From Pontibacter russatus (GTDB taxonomy: Bacteria > Bacteroidota > Bacteroidia > Cytophagales > Hymenobacteraceae), in contig NZ_CP047984.1 in the NCBI RefSeq assembly GCF_009931655.1, positions 3,613,001-3,677,000 of the forward strand: DNA of 64,000 bases. Reading direction: 5' to 3'. Positions 20,972 through 29,822 of this stretch are shown piece by piece. A program made the translations under genes and the position numbers. Each line of letters starts with the position of its first letter. Within the stretch, counting starts at the first letter, position 1. The notes beneath the pieces are model-generated. The model was not told where the DNA came from. It saw only the letters and a list, made by a program, of their open reading frames with translations, and did not search any database.

Positions 20972-21003
20972 TTTGTAAATCATTAGGATATTCCATAATT
21001 TTG
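20972..21003 (+). promoter_or_regulatory. Bacteroidota promoter of the bamD-rpoZ-coaBC run
   Basis: TTTG at 20972-20975, a 20-nt spacer and TAATTTTG at 20996-21003 match the consensus well. The bamD ATG is at 21011, so the mRNA would be leaderless or nearly so. Confidence 0.7.
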
Positions 21004-21010
21004 CCTGTTC

Positions 21011-21835
21011 ATGAATAAAGGCTTTCTACATACCGCTGCGCTTTTCTGCCTGTTACTGCTGGCCAGTGGCTGCAGCAATTTTCAGAAGCTTCTGAAGAGT
21101 AACGACGTTACCAAAAAGTACGAGGCGGCACTGAAGTACTACGAGCAGGAGGAGTATTACCGTGCCTCGCAACTGCTGGACCAGATAACGCCCTTGCTGG
21201 CCGGTACCGACAAAGCCGAGAACGCTCAGTTCTACCAGGCGCAGGCGCACTACATGCAGGGCAACTACATCCTGAGCGACGCGTATTTCCGTACGTTCTA
21301 CACCACGTACCCGCGCAGCCCGCTGGCAGAGCAGGCCGCCTTCCTGCAGGCGCAGTCGCTGTACCAGCAGTCGCCGAGCTTTGAGGAGGACCAGACGCCG
21401 ACCATCACCGCCATTCAGGCATTCGAGCAGTTTGTGGTCCAGTACCCGAACAGCGAATATGTACCGCAGGCGAACCAGGCCATTGAGGAGTTATATATCA
21501 AACTCGACAAAAAGGAGTTTAACCAGGCCCGCCTGTACTACCAGCTGCGCCACTGGCGCTCGGCGGTGGTGGCCTTCAACAACTTCCAGCGCGAGCACGC
21601 CTCGTCTCCCTACAGCGAGGAGGCCGCTTTCCTGAAGCTGGATGCCCAGTACCGCTTTGCCATGGAGAGCGTGCTGGACAAGCAGGAGGAGCGCTTCAGC
21701 GAAGCCATCGATTATTTCCAGGGCTTCGTAGACCAGTACCCGGACAGCAGATTCAGGCGGCAGGCGGAGCAGGTATATGACGACACAAGGGCCGAGCTCG
21801 AAAAAATCAGAAACAGCAACCAACAGAATTCATAA
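21011..21835 (+). CDS. bamD: Outer membrane assembly lipoprotein BamD
   Basis: This 274-residue lipoprotein has a signal peptide with lipobox LASGC (about residues 17-21). It is followed by tetratricopeptide-like helices (for example YYEQEEYYRASQLLDQI, QGNYILSDAYFRTFYTTYP, then FQGFVDQYPDSRFRRQAEQV), the fold of BamD/ComL. BamD anchors the BAM complex that folds outer-membrane beta-barrels. It is first in a tight run with rpoZ, coaBC and the porD-like gene, starting right after a strong promoter. Confidence 0.92.
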   Translation: MNKGFLHTAALFCLLLLASGCSNFQKLLKSNDVTKKYEAALKYYEQEEYYRASQLLDQITPLLAGTDKAENAQFYQAQAHYMQGNYILSDAYFRTFYTTYPRSPLAEQAAFLQAQSLYQQSPSFEEDQTPTITAIQAFEQFVVQYPNSEYVPQANQAIEELYIKLDKKEFNQARLYYQLRHWRSAVVAFNNFQREHASSPYSEEAAFLKLDAQYRFAMESVLDKQEERFSEAIDYFQGFVDQYPDSRFRRQAEQVYDDTRAELEKIRNSNQQNS

Positions 21836-21848
21836 GTATATACCATAT

Positions 21849-22181
21849 ATGGCAAACGTTCCATCATCTATCGTTACCCGCAACATGGCCGACTTTGCAG
21901 CGCAAACCGGCAACGTCTATATGTCTGTGGCAGTCATCTCTAAAAGGGCAAACCAGATATCCGTAAAGCTGAAAGAGGAACTAAGCTCTAAACTGGCGGA
22001 GTTCGCCACCACCGTGGACAACCTGGAGGAAGTGTTCGAGAACCGCGAGCAGATTGAGATATCCAAGTACTACGAGCGCCTGCCGAAGCCTACTAACCTG
22101 GCCGTGGAGGAGTTCCTGGAAGGAAAGGTGTACGTCAGGAACCCAAGTGAGGAAGAGATGCAGGAGGAAACCGACCTGTAA
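21849..22181 (+). CDS. rpoZ: DNA-directed RNA polymerase omega subunit
   Basis: This 110-residue protein begins MANVPSSIVTRNMADFAAQT and matches the small omega-like (RpoZ) proteins of Bacteroidota, with ISKRANQISVKLKEEL as its core helix. Omega helps assemble the beta-prime subunit. I chose the ATG at 21849 (inside CCATATATGG) rather than an in-frame upstream start that would overlap bamD. It sits 13 bases after bamD, and coaBC follows 9 bases after its stop. Confidence 0.87.
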   Translation: MANVPSSIVTRNMADFAAQTGNVYMSVAVISKRANQISVKLKEELSSKLAEFATTVDNLEEVFENREQIEISKYYERLPKPTNLAVEEFLEGKVYVRNPSEEEMQEETDL

Positions 22182-22190
22182 GAACAGCGG

Positions 22191-22751
22191 ATGCTGCAGG
22201 GCAAAAAGATTATATTGGGAGTTTGCGGAAGCATAGCCGCCTACAAGGCAGCCCTGCTGGTCCGCCAGCTCATAAAGGCAGAAGCAGAAGTGCAGGTCGT
22301 GATGACTGCTTCTGCTTCTGCTTTTATAACCCCGCTCACGTTGGCCACGCTTTCCAGAAGGCCGGTGCTCAGCGAGTTTGTGCGGGACGAGACCGGCACG
22401 TGGAACAACCACGTGGACCTCGGGCTGTGGGCCGATGCGCTGGTGGTGGCCCCAGCCAGCGCCAATACCGTGGCCAAGCTCGCTAACGGCTTCTGCGACA
22501 ACCTCCTCAGCGCCACCTACCTCTCGGCGCGCTGCCCCGTGTTTGTGGCCCCCGCCATGGACCTGGACATGTACCGGCACCCGGCGCTGCAAAACAACTT
22601 CAGCAAATTGCAGGCCTACGGCAACCATATCATCGAGGCGGGCTACGGCGAGCTGGCAAGCGGGCTGGTGGGGCAGGGGCGCATGGCCGAGCCGGAGGAA
22701 ATTGTACAGGTACTTCAGAACTTCTTTGGAGGTGACACAAAAATCGTTTGA
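22191..22751 (+). CDS. coaBC: CoaC half of coaBC (phosphopantothenoylcysteine decarboxylase), ends at a frameshift
   Basis: These 186 residues hold the flavin-dependent decarboxylase part: GVCGSIAAYKA at the start, the active-site histidine in NNHVDLGLWAD, the FMN-binding PASANTVAKL and the PAMDLDMY loop. The frame stops at 22749-22751 just after GGDTKIV. The CoaB half continues immediately in the +1 frame, joined at an A5 run (22739-22743). Reading through with one A fewer gives [19 protein letters not shown], a normal linker between the halves. The gene is therefore split by a one-base insertion or a sequence error. CoA synthesis is essential, so both halves may still be made. Confidence 0.88.
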   Translation: MLQGKKIILGVCGSIAAYKAALLVRQLIKAEAEVQVVMTASASAFITPLTLATLSRRPVLSEFVRDETGTWNNHVDLGLWADALVVAPASANTVAKLANGFCDNLLSATYLSARCPVFVAPAMDLDMYRHPALQNNFSKLQAYGNHIIEAGYGELASGLVGQGRMAEPEEIVQVLQNFFGGDTKIV

Positions 22752-23394
22752 GGGCAAAACCGTACTGCTCACCGCTGGGCCCACGCAGGAGCCCATCGAC
22801 CCGGTGCGCTTTATCGGCAACCACTCCACCGGCAAAATGGGCTACGCCCTGGCAGAGGGCTTTGCGCAACACGGCGCCACCGTGCAGCTGGTGTCTGGGC
22901 CTACCAATCTCACCACAAAGCACGAAAACATATCCCTTACCAACGTTACGACGGCCGACGAAATGTATGCGGCGGCGCTGCAGCTGGCCGATGCCGCTGA
23001 CATTTGGGTGTTTGCCGCCGCCGTGGCCGACTACCGGCCGAAGCAGGTGGAGGGCAAAAAAATCAAGAAAACCGGGAACGAGCTGACGATTGAACTGGTT
23101 AAGAACGTTGATATAGCAGCGGCCCTGGGCCAGCGCAAAAAGCCGGGGCAGTTTTCGGTGGGCTTCGCCCTCGAGACGCACGATGAGAGCGCCAACGCCC
23201 GGGAAAAGCTGCGGAAAAAGAACCTGGACATGATCGTGCTGAACTCACTGAACGACGCCGGGGCCGGTTTCCGGCACGACACCAACAAAATCACGGTCAT
23301 CGAGCAAAACGCCACCACGGCCTTTGGGCTGAAACAGAAAGCGGAGGTGGCGGAGGACATTATTAACTTAATCTGGGACAGACTACATGGCTAA
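22732..23394 (+). CDS. coaBC: CoaB half of coaBC (phosphopantothenate-cysteine ligase), frameshifted from CoaC
   Basis: About 220 residues contain the ligase domain: [20 protein letters not shown], then [24 protein letters not shown] and the lysine-rich [20 protein letters not shown]. This enzyme joins cysteine to 4'-phosphopantothenate. It has no good start of its own: GTG at 22732 and TTG at 22726 are the only nearby in-frame candidates. It normally follows CoaC in one chain, so the reading frame break is the odd point. Its last 8 bases overlap the start of the porD-like gene. Confidence 0.85.
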   Translation: MTQKSFEGKTVLLTAGPTQEPIDPVRFIGNHSTGKMGYALAEGFAQHGATVQLVSGPTNLTTKHENISLTNVTTADEMYAAALQLADAADIWVFAAAVADYRPKQVEGKKIKKTGNELTIELVKNVDIAAALGQRKKPGQFSVGFALETHDESANAREKLRKKNLDMIVLNSLNDAGAGFRHDTNKITVIEQNATTAFGLKQKAEVAEDIINLIWDRLHG

Positions 23395-24292
23395 GAAGGT
23401 ATTTGTGTTGCTGCTGCTGCTTTGCACGGCCTGGGTGGCCAGGGCGCAGGAACTGCAGTGCGATGTGGTGGTAAACAGCGAGCAGGTGCAGTACACCGAC
23501 CGGCAGCTGTTCGCGGACATGCAGAGCAGCATCTTTGAGTTTATGAACAACCGCCGCTGGACCGACCAGGCTTACGCCCCGGACGAGCGCATCAAGTGCC
23601 GCCTGCTGATTAACCTGACGGCCATGCCGGAGATCGGGACTTTCCAGGCGGATGTGCAGGTGGTGTCGGTGCGGCCGGCTTACGGCACCGCCTACGAGTC
23701 CACGCTCTTCTCCTTCATCGACAAGGACTGGACCTTCCAATACAACACAGCCCAGCCGCTCGACTTTGCCGAGAACAGCTATACCTCCAACCTCTCCTCC
23801 ATGCTGGCCTTTTACGCCTATATGATTGTGGGGATGGACAACGACAGCTTCGGCCGCCTGGGCGGCTCGCCTGCCTTCGACAGGGCGCGCGGCATTCTGA
23901 ACCTGGCTGCCTCGCAGGGTGCAAACTACCCCGGCTGGAAAGCCTTCGACAGCAACCGCAACCGCTACTGGCTCATCGACAACCTGCAGGACCCCCAGTT
24001 CCTGCCGTTCCGCGAAGGCATCTACAGCATGCACCGCCAGGGCCTCGACATGATGGCTGAGAACCCGGAGAAAGCGCGCGGAACTGTGCTCACCTTTCTG
24101 GAGAGCCTGCAGAAACTGCAGCGGCAGCAGCCCGGCTCCGCCATCATCCGTTCCTTCTTCGATGCCAAATCGGACGAGTTGGTGAACATGTTCCAGGCCG
24201 CTGCCCCGGCCCAGAAGCAGCAGGCCTATACCATCCTCTCGCAGGTGGACCCCACCAATAACACCAAGTACGAGGGTTTGCTAAAACGCTAA
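23387..24292 (+). CDS. porD: Type IX secretion system protein PorD-like (DUF4835)
   Basis: This 301-residue exported protein has a signal peptide ending ARAQE (about residue 21) and the DUF4835 pattern throughout (ELQCDVVVNSEQVQ, then FMNNRRWTDQAYAPDERIKC, and later SFFDAKSDELVNMF). DUF4835 proteins are the PorD/PorT-associated group needed for gliding or type IX secretion in Bacteroidota. It overlaps coaB by 8 bases, and this coaBC-porD-recN order is common in the phylum. No other T9SS component is present in the window. Confidence 0.87.
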   Translation: MAKKVFVLLLLLCTAWVARAQELQCDVVVNSEQVQYTDRQLFADMQSSIFEFMNNRRWTDQAYAPDERIKCRLLINLTAMPEIGTFQADVQVVSVRPAYGTAYESTLFSFIDKDWTFQYNTAQPLDFAENSYTSNLSSMLAFYAYMIVGMDNDSFGRLGGSPAFDRARGILNLAASQGANYPGWKAFDSNRNRYWLIDNLQDPQFLPFREGIYSMHRQGLDMMAENPEKARGTVLTFLESLQKLQRQQPGSAIIRSFFDAKSDELVNMFQAAAPAQKQQAYTILSQVDPTNNTKYEGLLKR

Positions 24293-24366
24293 TATTTTTA
24301 GAATTCCGCAAAAAGCACGTATCTTCACGCCCCGGCGCCAATGCCGTATTCACATACCTGTACCCC

Positions 24367-24597
24367 ATGGGCAAGCGGCAGAAACGCATCAACAGAAAAG
24401 ACATACCCCAGCATATACCGGAGCTGTTGCAGCGGCGGACGGTGCAGGTGGTGCTGCGTACCAAAGTGGTGCTGAACGGCGACATCCTCCAACTGACGGC
24501 TGACGAACTCCAACTGCAGGATCACCGGTTCGGGAAGCACATCCTGCCTATCGACCAGATCGAGGAAATCATATATGATATGGAGGCTCCGTATTAA
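24367..24597 (+). CDS. Small conserved protein, possibly Sm-like
   Basis: This 76-residue basic protein has the sequence pattern TVQVVLRTKVVLNGDILQL, then DELQLQDHRFGKHILPIDQI. That is a run of short strands with an Asn-Gly turn resembling the LSm/Hfq fold, preceded by a basic helix. I do not recognise a named family. It could be an RNA- or protein-binding adaptor. It lies between the porD-like gene and recN in the same direction. Confidence 0.6.
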   Translation: MGKRQKRINRKDIPQHIPELLQRRTVQVVLRTKVVLNGDILQLTADELQLQDHRFGKHILPIDQIEEIIYDMEAPY

Positions 24598-24893
24598 CGG
24601 CAGGTGGTATATATAACTTCGGGTTGCGTTCCGCAGCCTGCTTTTATATATAGGCTGACGCTAACTAAGGCAATTTCACATACGATAATCACCTGTTTGG
24701 CAGGGAAGAACAGTAAACAATTCGGCCGTTGTTGCGTGTTGTCACCAACAACCTGCCGGTGAAAACATGCAGTAAGTAAGTTCTAATCGAAACGAGAAGC
24801 CTCGAACCATGCTACTTGTGTCGCTTTATTGACTTACATTCCAACAGAATTTCCGAACTTTAGCATAGGCAAAAAAGTCTTGTGTCCTGATGT
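24598..24893. other. Spacer between the small Sm-like gene and recN
   Basis: Two weak hairpins are visible: AGCCT...AGGCT around TATATA near 24636-24655, and GTTGTTG/CAACAAC at 24728-24752. There is no gene, and no full promoter consensus could be assigned. Confidence 0.4.
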
Positions 24894-26591
24894 ATGCTGA
24901 CAGATCTTAAAATAAAGAATTACGCCCTGATTGAGCAACTGGAGATGCGCCCGTCGCCGGTCCTCAACATCATCACCGGCGAGACCGGTGCCGGTAAATC
25001 CATCATGCTGGGGGCCATCGGCCTGCTGCTGGGCAACCGCGCCGATACCAAACTGCTGTTTAAGCAGGATGAGAAGTGCGTGATCGAGGGCGTGTTCGAT
25101 ATATCCAGCTACCACCTGCAGGAGCTTTTCTCGAAAGAGGACCTGGACTTCGACAGCCAGTGCATCCTGCGCCGCGAGATCAGCCCGAGCGGGAAGAGCC
25201 GCGCCTTCGTGAACGACACCCCCGTGACGCTGGACGTGATCCGGAAAATCGGGGAGAACCTGATGGATGTCCACTCGCAGCACGACACGCTTCAGCTCGG
25301 CGACACCAGCTATCAGCTCAACATCCTGGACATATATGCCGGCAACACGGCGGCCATGGGCAGCACCACCTTCGATATATACGCGGGCAACCTGTCGTAC
25401 CTGCGCACCTACAACGAGAGCTACCGCCAGTACAAAAAGCTGGAGAGCGACTATAAAAAGCTGACTGATCAGCTGGCGCAGGCCCAGAAAGAGCACGATT
25501 ACCACGCGTTCCTGCTGAACGAGCTGGAGGAGGCAAGCCTGCAGGAGAAGGAGCAGGAGGAGTTGGAGGAGGAGCTGAAGCAACTGGAGAATGCCGAGGA
25601 CATCAAGCTGAAGCTGACGCAGGCGGTGCAGAGCCTCACAGAATCGGAATTTAACATCACGTCGGCGCTGAAAGACACGGCCTACCTCATCGGGCAGTTG
25701 GCGCAATTCTCTTCTAAATATGAGGAACTGCGCACGCGCACCGAGAGCTGCATGATTGAGCTGAACGACATTGCCGCAGAACTGGAAGACGCCGAGCGCA
25801 ACACCGAGGCCGACCCGGAGCGGACGGTGGAGGTGCAGGAACGCTTGAACCTGATATATACCCTGCAGCGCAAGCACCAGGTTGCCACCATTGCCGGGCT
25901 GCTGGAACTACAGCGCGAGCTGGAGGGAAAAGTGGGCAGCGTGCTGAACCTCGACAACGCCATTGCCAGCACCGAGAAGGCCATGAAACAGGCGGAGAAG
26001 GACGTGCATGAGAAAGCCGCCATCCTGTCAGAACGCCGCAGGGCCTCCTTCGAGACTTTCCAGCAGGAACTATATATGCTGGTGGCGGACCTGGGCATGC
26101 CAAACGCCCGTATCGTCATTCAGCACACGGAGGTAGCGCCCACCGCCACGGGCACCGATGACATCAACATCCTGTTCAGCGCCAACAAAGGGGCACAGCC
26201 GCAAACGCTGATAAAGGCGGCCTCCGGCGGGGAGTTTTCGCGCCTGATGCTCAGCATCAAGTACATGCTGGCCGACAAGACTGCCCTGCCCACCATTGTG
26301 TTCGATGAGATTGACACGGGCATCTCCGGCGAGGTGGCCGTGAAGGTGGGAAAGATGATGCAGCAGATGGCGCAGAAGCACCAGATTATCGCCATCTCGC
26401 ACCTGCCCCAGATTGCCGCGCAAGGCGACACGCACTACTTTGTGTATAAAGAAGACACGGCAGAGCGCACCATCAGCCGGGTGCGAAAACTGAATGAGGA
26501 GGAGCGCGTGAATGAGATTGCGCACATGATTGCGGGGGCCAACCCGAGCGCCAACGCCTATCAAAGTGCAAAAGAGTTGCTTTCACTCTAA
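24894..26591 (+). CDS. recN: DNA repair protein RecN
   Basis: This 565-residue SMC-like ATPase begins MLTDLKIKNYALIEQLEM. It has Walker A GETGAGKS (about residues 29-36), a long coiled-coil middle (about 160-390), then the ABC signature ASGGEFSRLMLSIKYML and Walker B TIVFDEIDTGISGEVA. RecN aids double-strand-break repair, linking broken ends for recombination. It has normal length for the family and ends just before fabI. Confidence 0.96.
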   Translation: MLTDLKIKNYALIEQLEMRPSPVLNIITGETGAGKSIMLGAIGLLLGNRADTKLLFKQDEKCVIEGVFDISSYHLQELFSKEDLDFDSQCILRREISPSGKSRAFVNDTPVTLDVIRKIGENLMDVHSQHDTLQLGDTSYQLNILDIYAGNTAAMGSTTFDIYAGNLSYLRTYNESYRQYKKLESDYKKLTDQLAQAQKEHDYHAFLLNELEEASLQEKEQEELEEELKQLENAEDIKLKLTQAVQSLTESEFNITSALKDTAYLIGQLAQFSSKYEELRTRTESCMIELNDIAAELEDAERNTEADPERTVEVQERLNLIYTLQRKHQVATIAGLLELQRELEGKVGSVLNLDNAIASTEKAMKQAEKDVHEKAAILSERRRASFETFQQELYMLVADLGMPNARIVIQHTEVAPTATGTDDINILFSANKGAQPQTLIKAASGGEFSRLMLSIKYMLADKTALPTIVFDEIDTGISGEVAVKVGKMMQQMAQKHQIIAISHLPQIAAQGDTHYFVYKEDTAERTISRVRKLNEEERVNEIAHMIAGANPSANAYQSAKELLSL

Positions 26592-26651
26592 GGACTTATG
26601 CTTATATTGCTGCCTTAAACGCGGTCATACCAAAACAACAACATAAAAAAC

Positions 26652-27464
26652 ATGTCCTATAATCTGCTTGAAGGAAAGAAAGGAATTATTTTCGGCGCTC
26701 TGGACGAAAAGTCAATTGCCTGGAAGGTAGCGAAGCGCGCGCACGAGGAAGGCGCCCAGTTCGTGCTGACGAACGCGCCGATGGCCATGCGCATGGGGGA
26801 AATCAAAAAGCTGGCGGAGGAGTGCAACGCCGAGATAGTGCCTGCCGACGCTACTTCGGTAGAGGACCTGGAGAACCTGTTCACCAGATCGCAGGAAATC
26901 CTGGGCGGCAAAATAGATTTCGTGCTGCACTCCATCGGCATGAGCCCGAACATCCGCAAGGGCAAATCCTACGGCGACATGAACTACGACTGGTTCCTGA
27001 AAACGCTGGACGTGTCGGCGCTCTCGTTCCATAAACTCATGCAGGTGGCCGAGAAGCAGGACGCCCTGAACGAGTGGGGCTCCATTGTGGCCCTGTCCTA
27101 TATAGCGGCGCAGCGCGTGTTCCCGGATTATACCGATATGTCGCAGGCGAAGGCGGTGCTGGAGTCTATTGCCCGCAACTACGGCTACCGCCTGGGCAAG
27201 CAGAAGAAGGTGCGCGTGAACACCATCTCGCAGTCCCCGACCAAAACCACGGCCGGTACGGGTGTGGGCGGTTTCGATGTGTTCTACGACTATGCCGACA
27301 AGATGTCGCCGCTGGGCAACGCCTCCGCCGAGGCCTGCGCCGACTACACCATCACGCTGTTCTCTGACCTCACGAAGATGGTGACGATGCAGAACCTGAT
27401 GCACGACGGCGGCTTCAGCAGCATGGGCATTTCTGAGGATATCGTGAACATGATTCAGAAGTAA
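26652..27464 (+). CDS. fabI: Enoyl-[acyl-carrier-protein] reductase FabI
   Basis: This 270-residue short-chain dehydrogenase-type reductase carries out the last step of fatty-acid elongation, NAD(P)H-dependent reduction of enoyl-ACP. The active-site Tyr-x6-Lys appears as YTDMSQAK (about residues 157-164), with LHSIGMSP and VRVNTISQSPTKT also FabI-like. A strong hairpin terminator follows. Confidence 0.95.
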   Translation: MSYNLLEGKKGIIFGALDEKSIAWKVAKRAHEEGAQFVLTNAPMAMRMGEIKKLAEECNAEIVPADATSVEDLENLFTRSQEILGGKIDFVLHSIGMSPNIRKGKSYGDMNYDWFLKTLDVSALSFHKLMQVAEKQDALNEWGSIVALSYIAAQRVFPDYTDMSQAKAVLESIARNYGYRLGKQKKVRVNTISQSPTKTTAGTGVGGFDVFYDYADKMSPLGNASAEACADYTITLFSDLTKMVTMQNLMHDGGFSSMGISEDIVNMIQK

Positions 27465-27512
27465 TAGATCTGGAAATTTGAAGATGAGGGGATGTGAAGA
27501 TTCGCAGCCCCA

Positions 27513-27556
27513 TATATAAAAAGGCCTTCGCTGCGCAGCAAAGGCCTTTTTATATA
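27513..27556 (+). terminator. Terminator after fabI
   Basis: TATATAAAAAGGCCTT (27513-27528) pairs perfectly over 16 bp with AAGGCCTTTTTATATA (27541-27556) around a 12-nt loop. Confidence 0.85.
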
Positions 27557-27808
27557 CACCTCCAGTTTGAGCGAAGCGGTAAAGGTGTTTATATATGGCA
27601 GCAAGTCTGTAAAGGCGAAACAGGAGTTTGAGGGACGCCAGTCACAAACTGGCATCTTGGGCAGCCGCATTTACGCTTGCGCCAAACTTGCGGCATGCTT
27701 TTATAGCTTCCTGAAAGATGCCGCCTTGCTGGTTTTACGATAGATAAACCATCTGTCGGAATAACCGCTCCAGCCGCACCTCTCCAAATTTCCCCATCTT
27801 CAAATCAC
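27557..27808. other. Spacer between fabI and the cupin gene
   Basis: No gene is visible. It holds GCCAGT-cacaa-ACTGGC (27638-27655) and GCCGCA...TGCGGC hairpins. A word near the cupin end (AAATTTCCCCATCTTCAAATC) is an inverted match to one after fabI (GAAATTTGAAGATGAGGGG). Confidence 0.4.
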
Positions 27809-28285
27809 TTACTCCTCCTCCCGATGTACCGTGTTTATGTCAAAGGCCGGGATGCAGACAGACCAGTATTCGGCTTCCTCGTCGAAAGGGTTGGCGTAGC
27901 GGATGCGGGCCCCGGCCTTGATCAGCAAAGACTCGCCGGCCTTCACCTCCACCTCCTCGCCGTCTATCTCTATCAGTTTGCGGCCGCGCGTCACTATTGT
28001 GATCTCGTCGAACTCCGGTTTCTGATGCGGCTCGACCCAGTGCGGCGGGGCCACCATGTGGGCCACGCTGAAGCCGCCGGTGCGGGTGGAGGCATGCCCG
28101 AAATGCTCCTCAATGAGCTTGCCGTCGTGCGTGGGCACCCGGAAGGGCTTTGTCTGCTTAAAGTATTTTTTCTCGCTAATCGCTTCAGGTTTTATATAAA
28201 CACGGGTTGCAGAACTACTCTTGGTTGCCGCTGCAGGCTCCCTGGGCGTAGGTGGTGACGCCGGCGTTGTCGGCCATGCAGGCAT
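27809..28285 (-). CDS. Cupin domain protein, start uncertain
   Basis: The conserved part (about 130 residues) starts near position 28200 with [14 protein letters not shown] and is a single cupin beta-barrel: [20 protein letters not shown] carries the metal-binding His/Glu positions, and [15 protein letters not shown] follows. Cupins bind metals or small ligands; no specific reaction can be assigned. No ATG, GTG or TTG lies next to the core. The nearest in-frame ATGs are at 28285 and 28345, inside the Kazal gene on the same strand in another frame. The given start is a placeholder, and the gene may have lost its own 5' end. Confidence 0.62.
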   Translation of the reverse strand: MPAWPTTPASPPTPREPAAATKSSSATRVYIKPEAISEKKYFKQTKPFRVPTHDGKLIEEHFGHASTRTGGFSVAHMVAPPHWVEPHQKPEFDEITIVTRGRKLIEIDGEEVEVKAGESLLIKAGARIRYANPFDEEAEYWSVCIPAFDINTVHREEE

Positions 28286-28460
28286 TGCTGTATGTTTTGC
28301 CGTCGCAGCCGCAAACAGGGTCGTACTGCATGGTGCAGATGCCATCGGGGTTTATTCTGGCGGGGTCGATGCAGGTGGCCTGCAGGGCGCTTTGCCGGTT
28401 GGCGCAGGAGACAAGGCCGCCGAGCAGAAGCACAGCGGCGGCAGTGGTCAGTTTCTTCAT
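28215..28460 (-). CDS. Kazal-type protease inhibitor-like lipoprotein
   Basis: This 81-residue protein has a lipoprotein signal with lipobox GLVSC (about residue 19). A single Kazal-like domain follows with Cys spacing around [16 protein letters not shown] and a final GAC. Kazal domains inhibit serine proteases; on a bacterial lipoprotein the target would be an envelope or external protease. Its 3' end overlaps the upstream part of the cupin frame. Confidence 0.82.
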   Translation of the reverse strand: MKKLTTAAAVLLLGGLVSCANRQSALQATCIDPARINPDGICTMQYDPVCGCDGKTYSNACMADNAGVTTYAQGACSGNQE

Positions 28461-28666
28461 AGTGGGGCTTCAAATAGGTTAAGCCTTATACGCTGCGGTT
28501 GCTGTTGTTGTGCATACATTAACCTAGTATGGCATTAACCGTATGTATTTCCGGAGTGCAAAATTATTGAAAATATAAAGCAATCGGGTTTTTTCTGCGG
28601 ATGCGCGCGCCGTTACACTGGCAGACTTCGACACAAGGACAACATATATAACTAAATTCCAAGCAA

Positions 28667-28972
28667 ATGAATAACTTGAACAAGGACAATGGGAAGATAC
28701 TGCTGGCCTCGCTGGCGGGCTTAGGAGCCGGTGTTTTGGCTGGCATACTGCTGGCGCCGGAAGATGGCCGCTCTGCCCGTGAGAGTGTGCGCCAGAGCCT
28801 GACAGAAGCAGGCGACGAGTTAAACCAGACATTAAAGCGCTGGACTGCTAACCTGAAGAACAGGGGCGTACAGGAGGACGATGAACTGGTAATGCACGGC
28901 TCCTGGGATGATGTGAAGCGCCAGATGCGCAACAACTACGACGAACTGGTAAACGAGGACGCGGGCGCATAA
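28667..28972 (+). CDS. YtxH domain protein (first of three)
   Basis: This 101-residue protein has one glycine-rich membrane helix (about residues 10-30, ILLASLAGLGAGVLAGILLAP) followed by a basic turn and an amphipathic helix, the YtxH layout. YtxH-like proteins are linked to general stress in Bacillus, with no proven activity. The extra acidic C-terminus (about residues 65-101) is not typical. Two further YtxH genes follow in the same direction within 1.4 kb. Confidence 0.85.
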   Translation: MNNLNKDNGKILLASLAGLGAGVLAGILLAPEDGRSARESVRQSLTEAGDELNQTLKRWTANLKNRGVQEDDELVMHGSWDDVKRQMRNNYDELVNEDAGA

Positions 28973-29165
28973 TAGCCCGTGCCGGAAATATATGAGATGA
29001 CCGCCTGGACTGCCTGTATGCTTTTCAGGGGCCTTTGGTCTCCACCAAATCTTTAATAATAGTATTCATCAGTATAGGTATAACTTAATGCTATACTTGA
29101 ACGTTATTAGAAACACGAAAGAAAAATCAGCTTAAACTAAAGTAAATATATAACCATTTAAAACT

Positions 29166-29558
29166 ATGAAAGATAACAGCGGAAAGATATTGCTGGCGAT
29201 GCTGGCTGGTGCCAGTGCAGGTGTAATTGCCGGATTGATGATGGCTCCGGACACTGGTGAGGCTACGCGCACAAGCGTTAAGAAGTGGGCCGGAAAAGTA
29301 AGCAAAGACCTGGAAAAGAACCTGCAGGCAGGTTTAGAAGAAATCAAGAACAAGAGCAGCGAAGCTTATAACAAAGCTAGCAGTGCTGTTGACAGTGCCA
29401 AAGACAAAGCAAATCAGGCTTACAGCGGCTCTTCTACCGGCACAACCGGCGGCGGAACTACCTCTGGCGGGTCTTCTTCTTCCGGCACTGGCTCTACCGG
29501 TTCTGCCGGCGGCGGCGCAGGCTCTGGCACAAGATCCACTGGCGGCGGCAACGCCTGA
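29166..29558 (+). CDS. YtxH domain protein with Gly/Ser/Thr-rich tail (second of three)
   Basis: This 130-residue protein has the YtxH helix ILLAMLAGASAGVIAGLMMAPDTG (about residues 7-30), a helical Lys/Ala/Ser-rich middle, and a 45-residue tail made almost only of Gly, Ser and Thr. The tail is probably disordered and unlike the neighbouring copies. A strong terminator lies about 120 bases after it. Confidence 0.85.
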   Translation: MKDNSGKILLAMLAGASAGVIAGLMMAPDTGEATRTSVKKWAGKVSKDLEKNLQAGLEEIKNKSSEAYNKASSAVDSAKDKANQAYSGSSTGTTGGGTTSGGSSSSGTGSTGSAGGGAGSGTRSTGGGNA

Positions 29559-29675
29559 AAAGCCAGGAATCCTACCTATGCTAGCTAGCAAGCGGGCTGT
29601 TGGGGAGTAGAAGGGAGCGGATATATAAACCACAATGTATATGCTGCGCCCTTTGGCCTGACCTTCTTGTTTATA

Positions 29676-29715
29676 AATACGCCTGCCCTCTTGGAGGGCA
29701 GGCGTATTCGTTTTT
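29676..29715 (+). terminator. Terminator after the second YtxH gene
   Basis: A 15-bp stem (29676-29690 with 29694-29708) with a 3-nt loop is followed by CGTTTTT. Confidence 0.9.
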
Positions 29716-29822
29716 GAGCCCGTTGCGCTAACTTATTATCTGCTCTCGCGTTAATAAGAGCAGCGGTTTACATCAGGCTGCAGCATATAATTAAAAGATT
29801 ACACTTTAACGAAGGACACACT

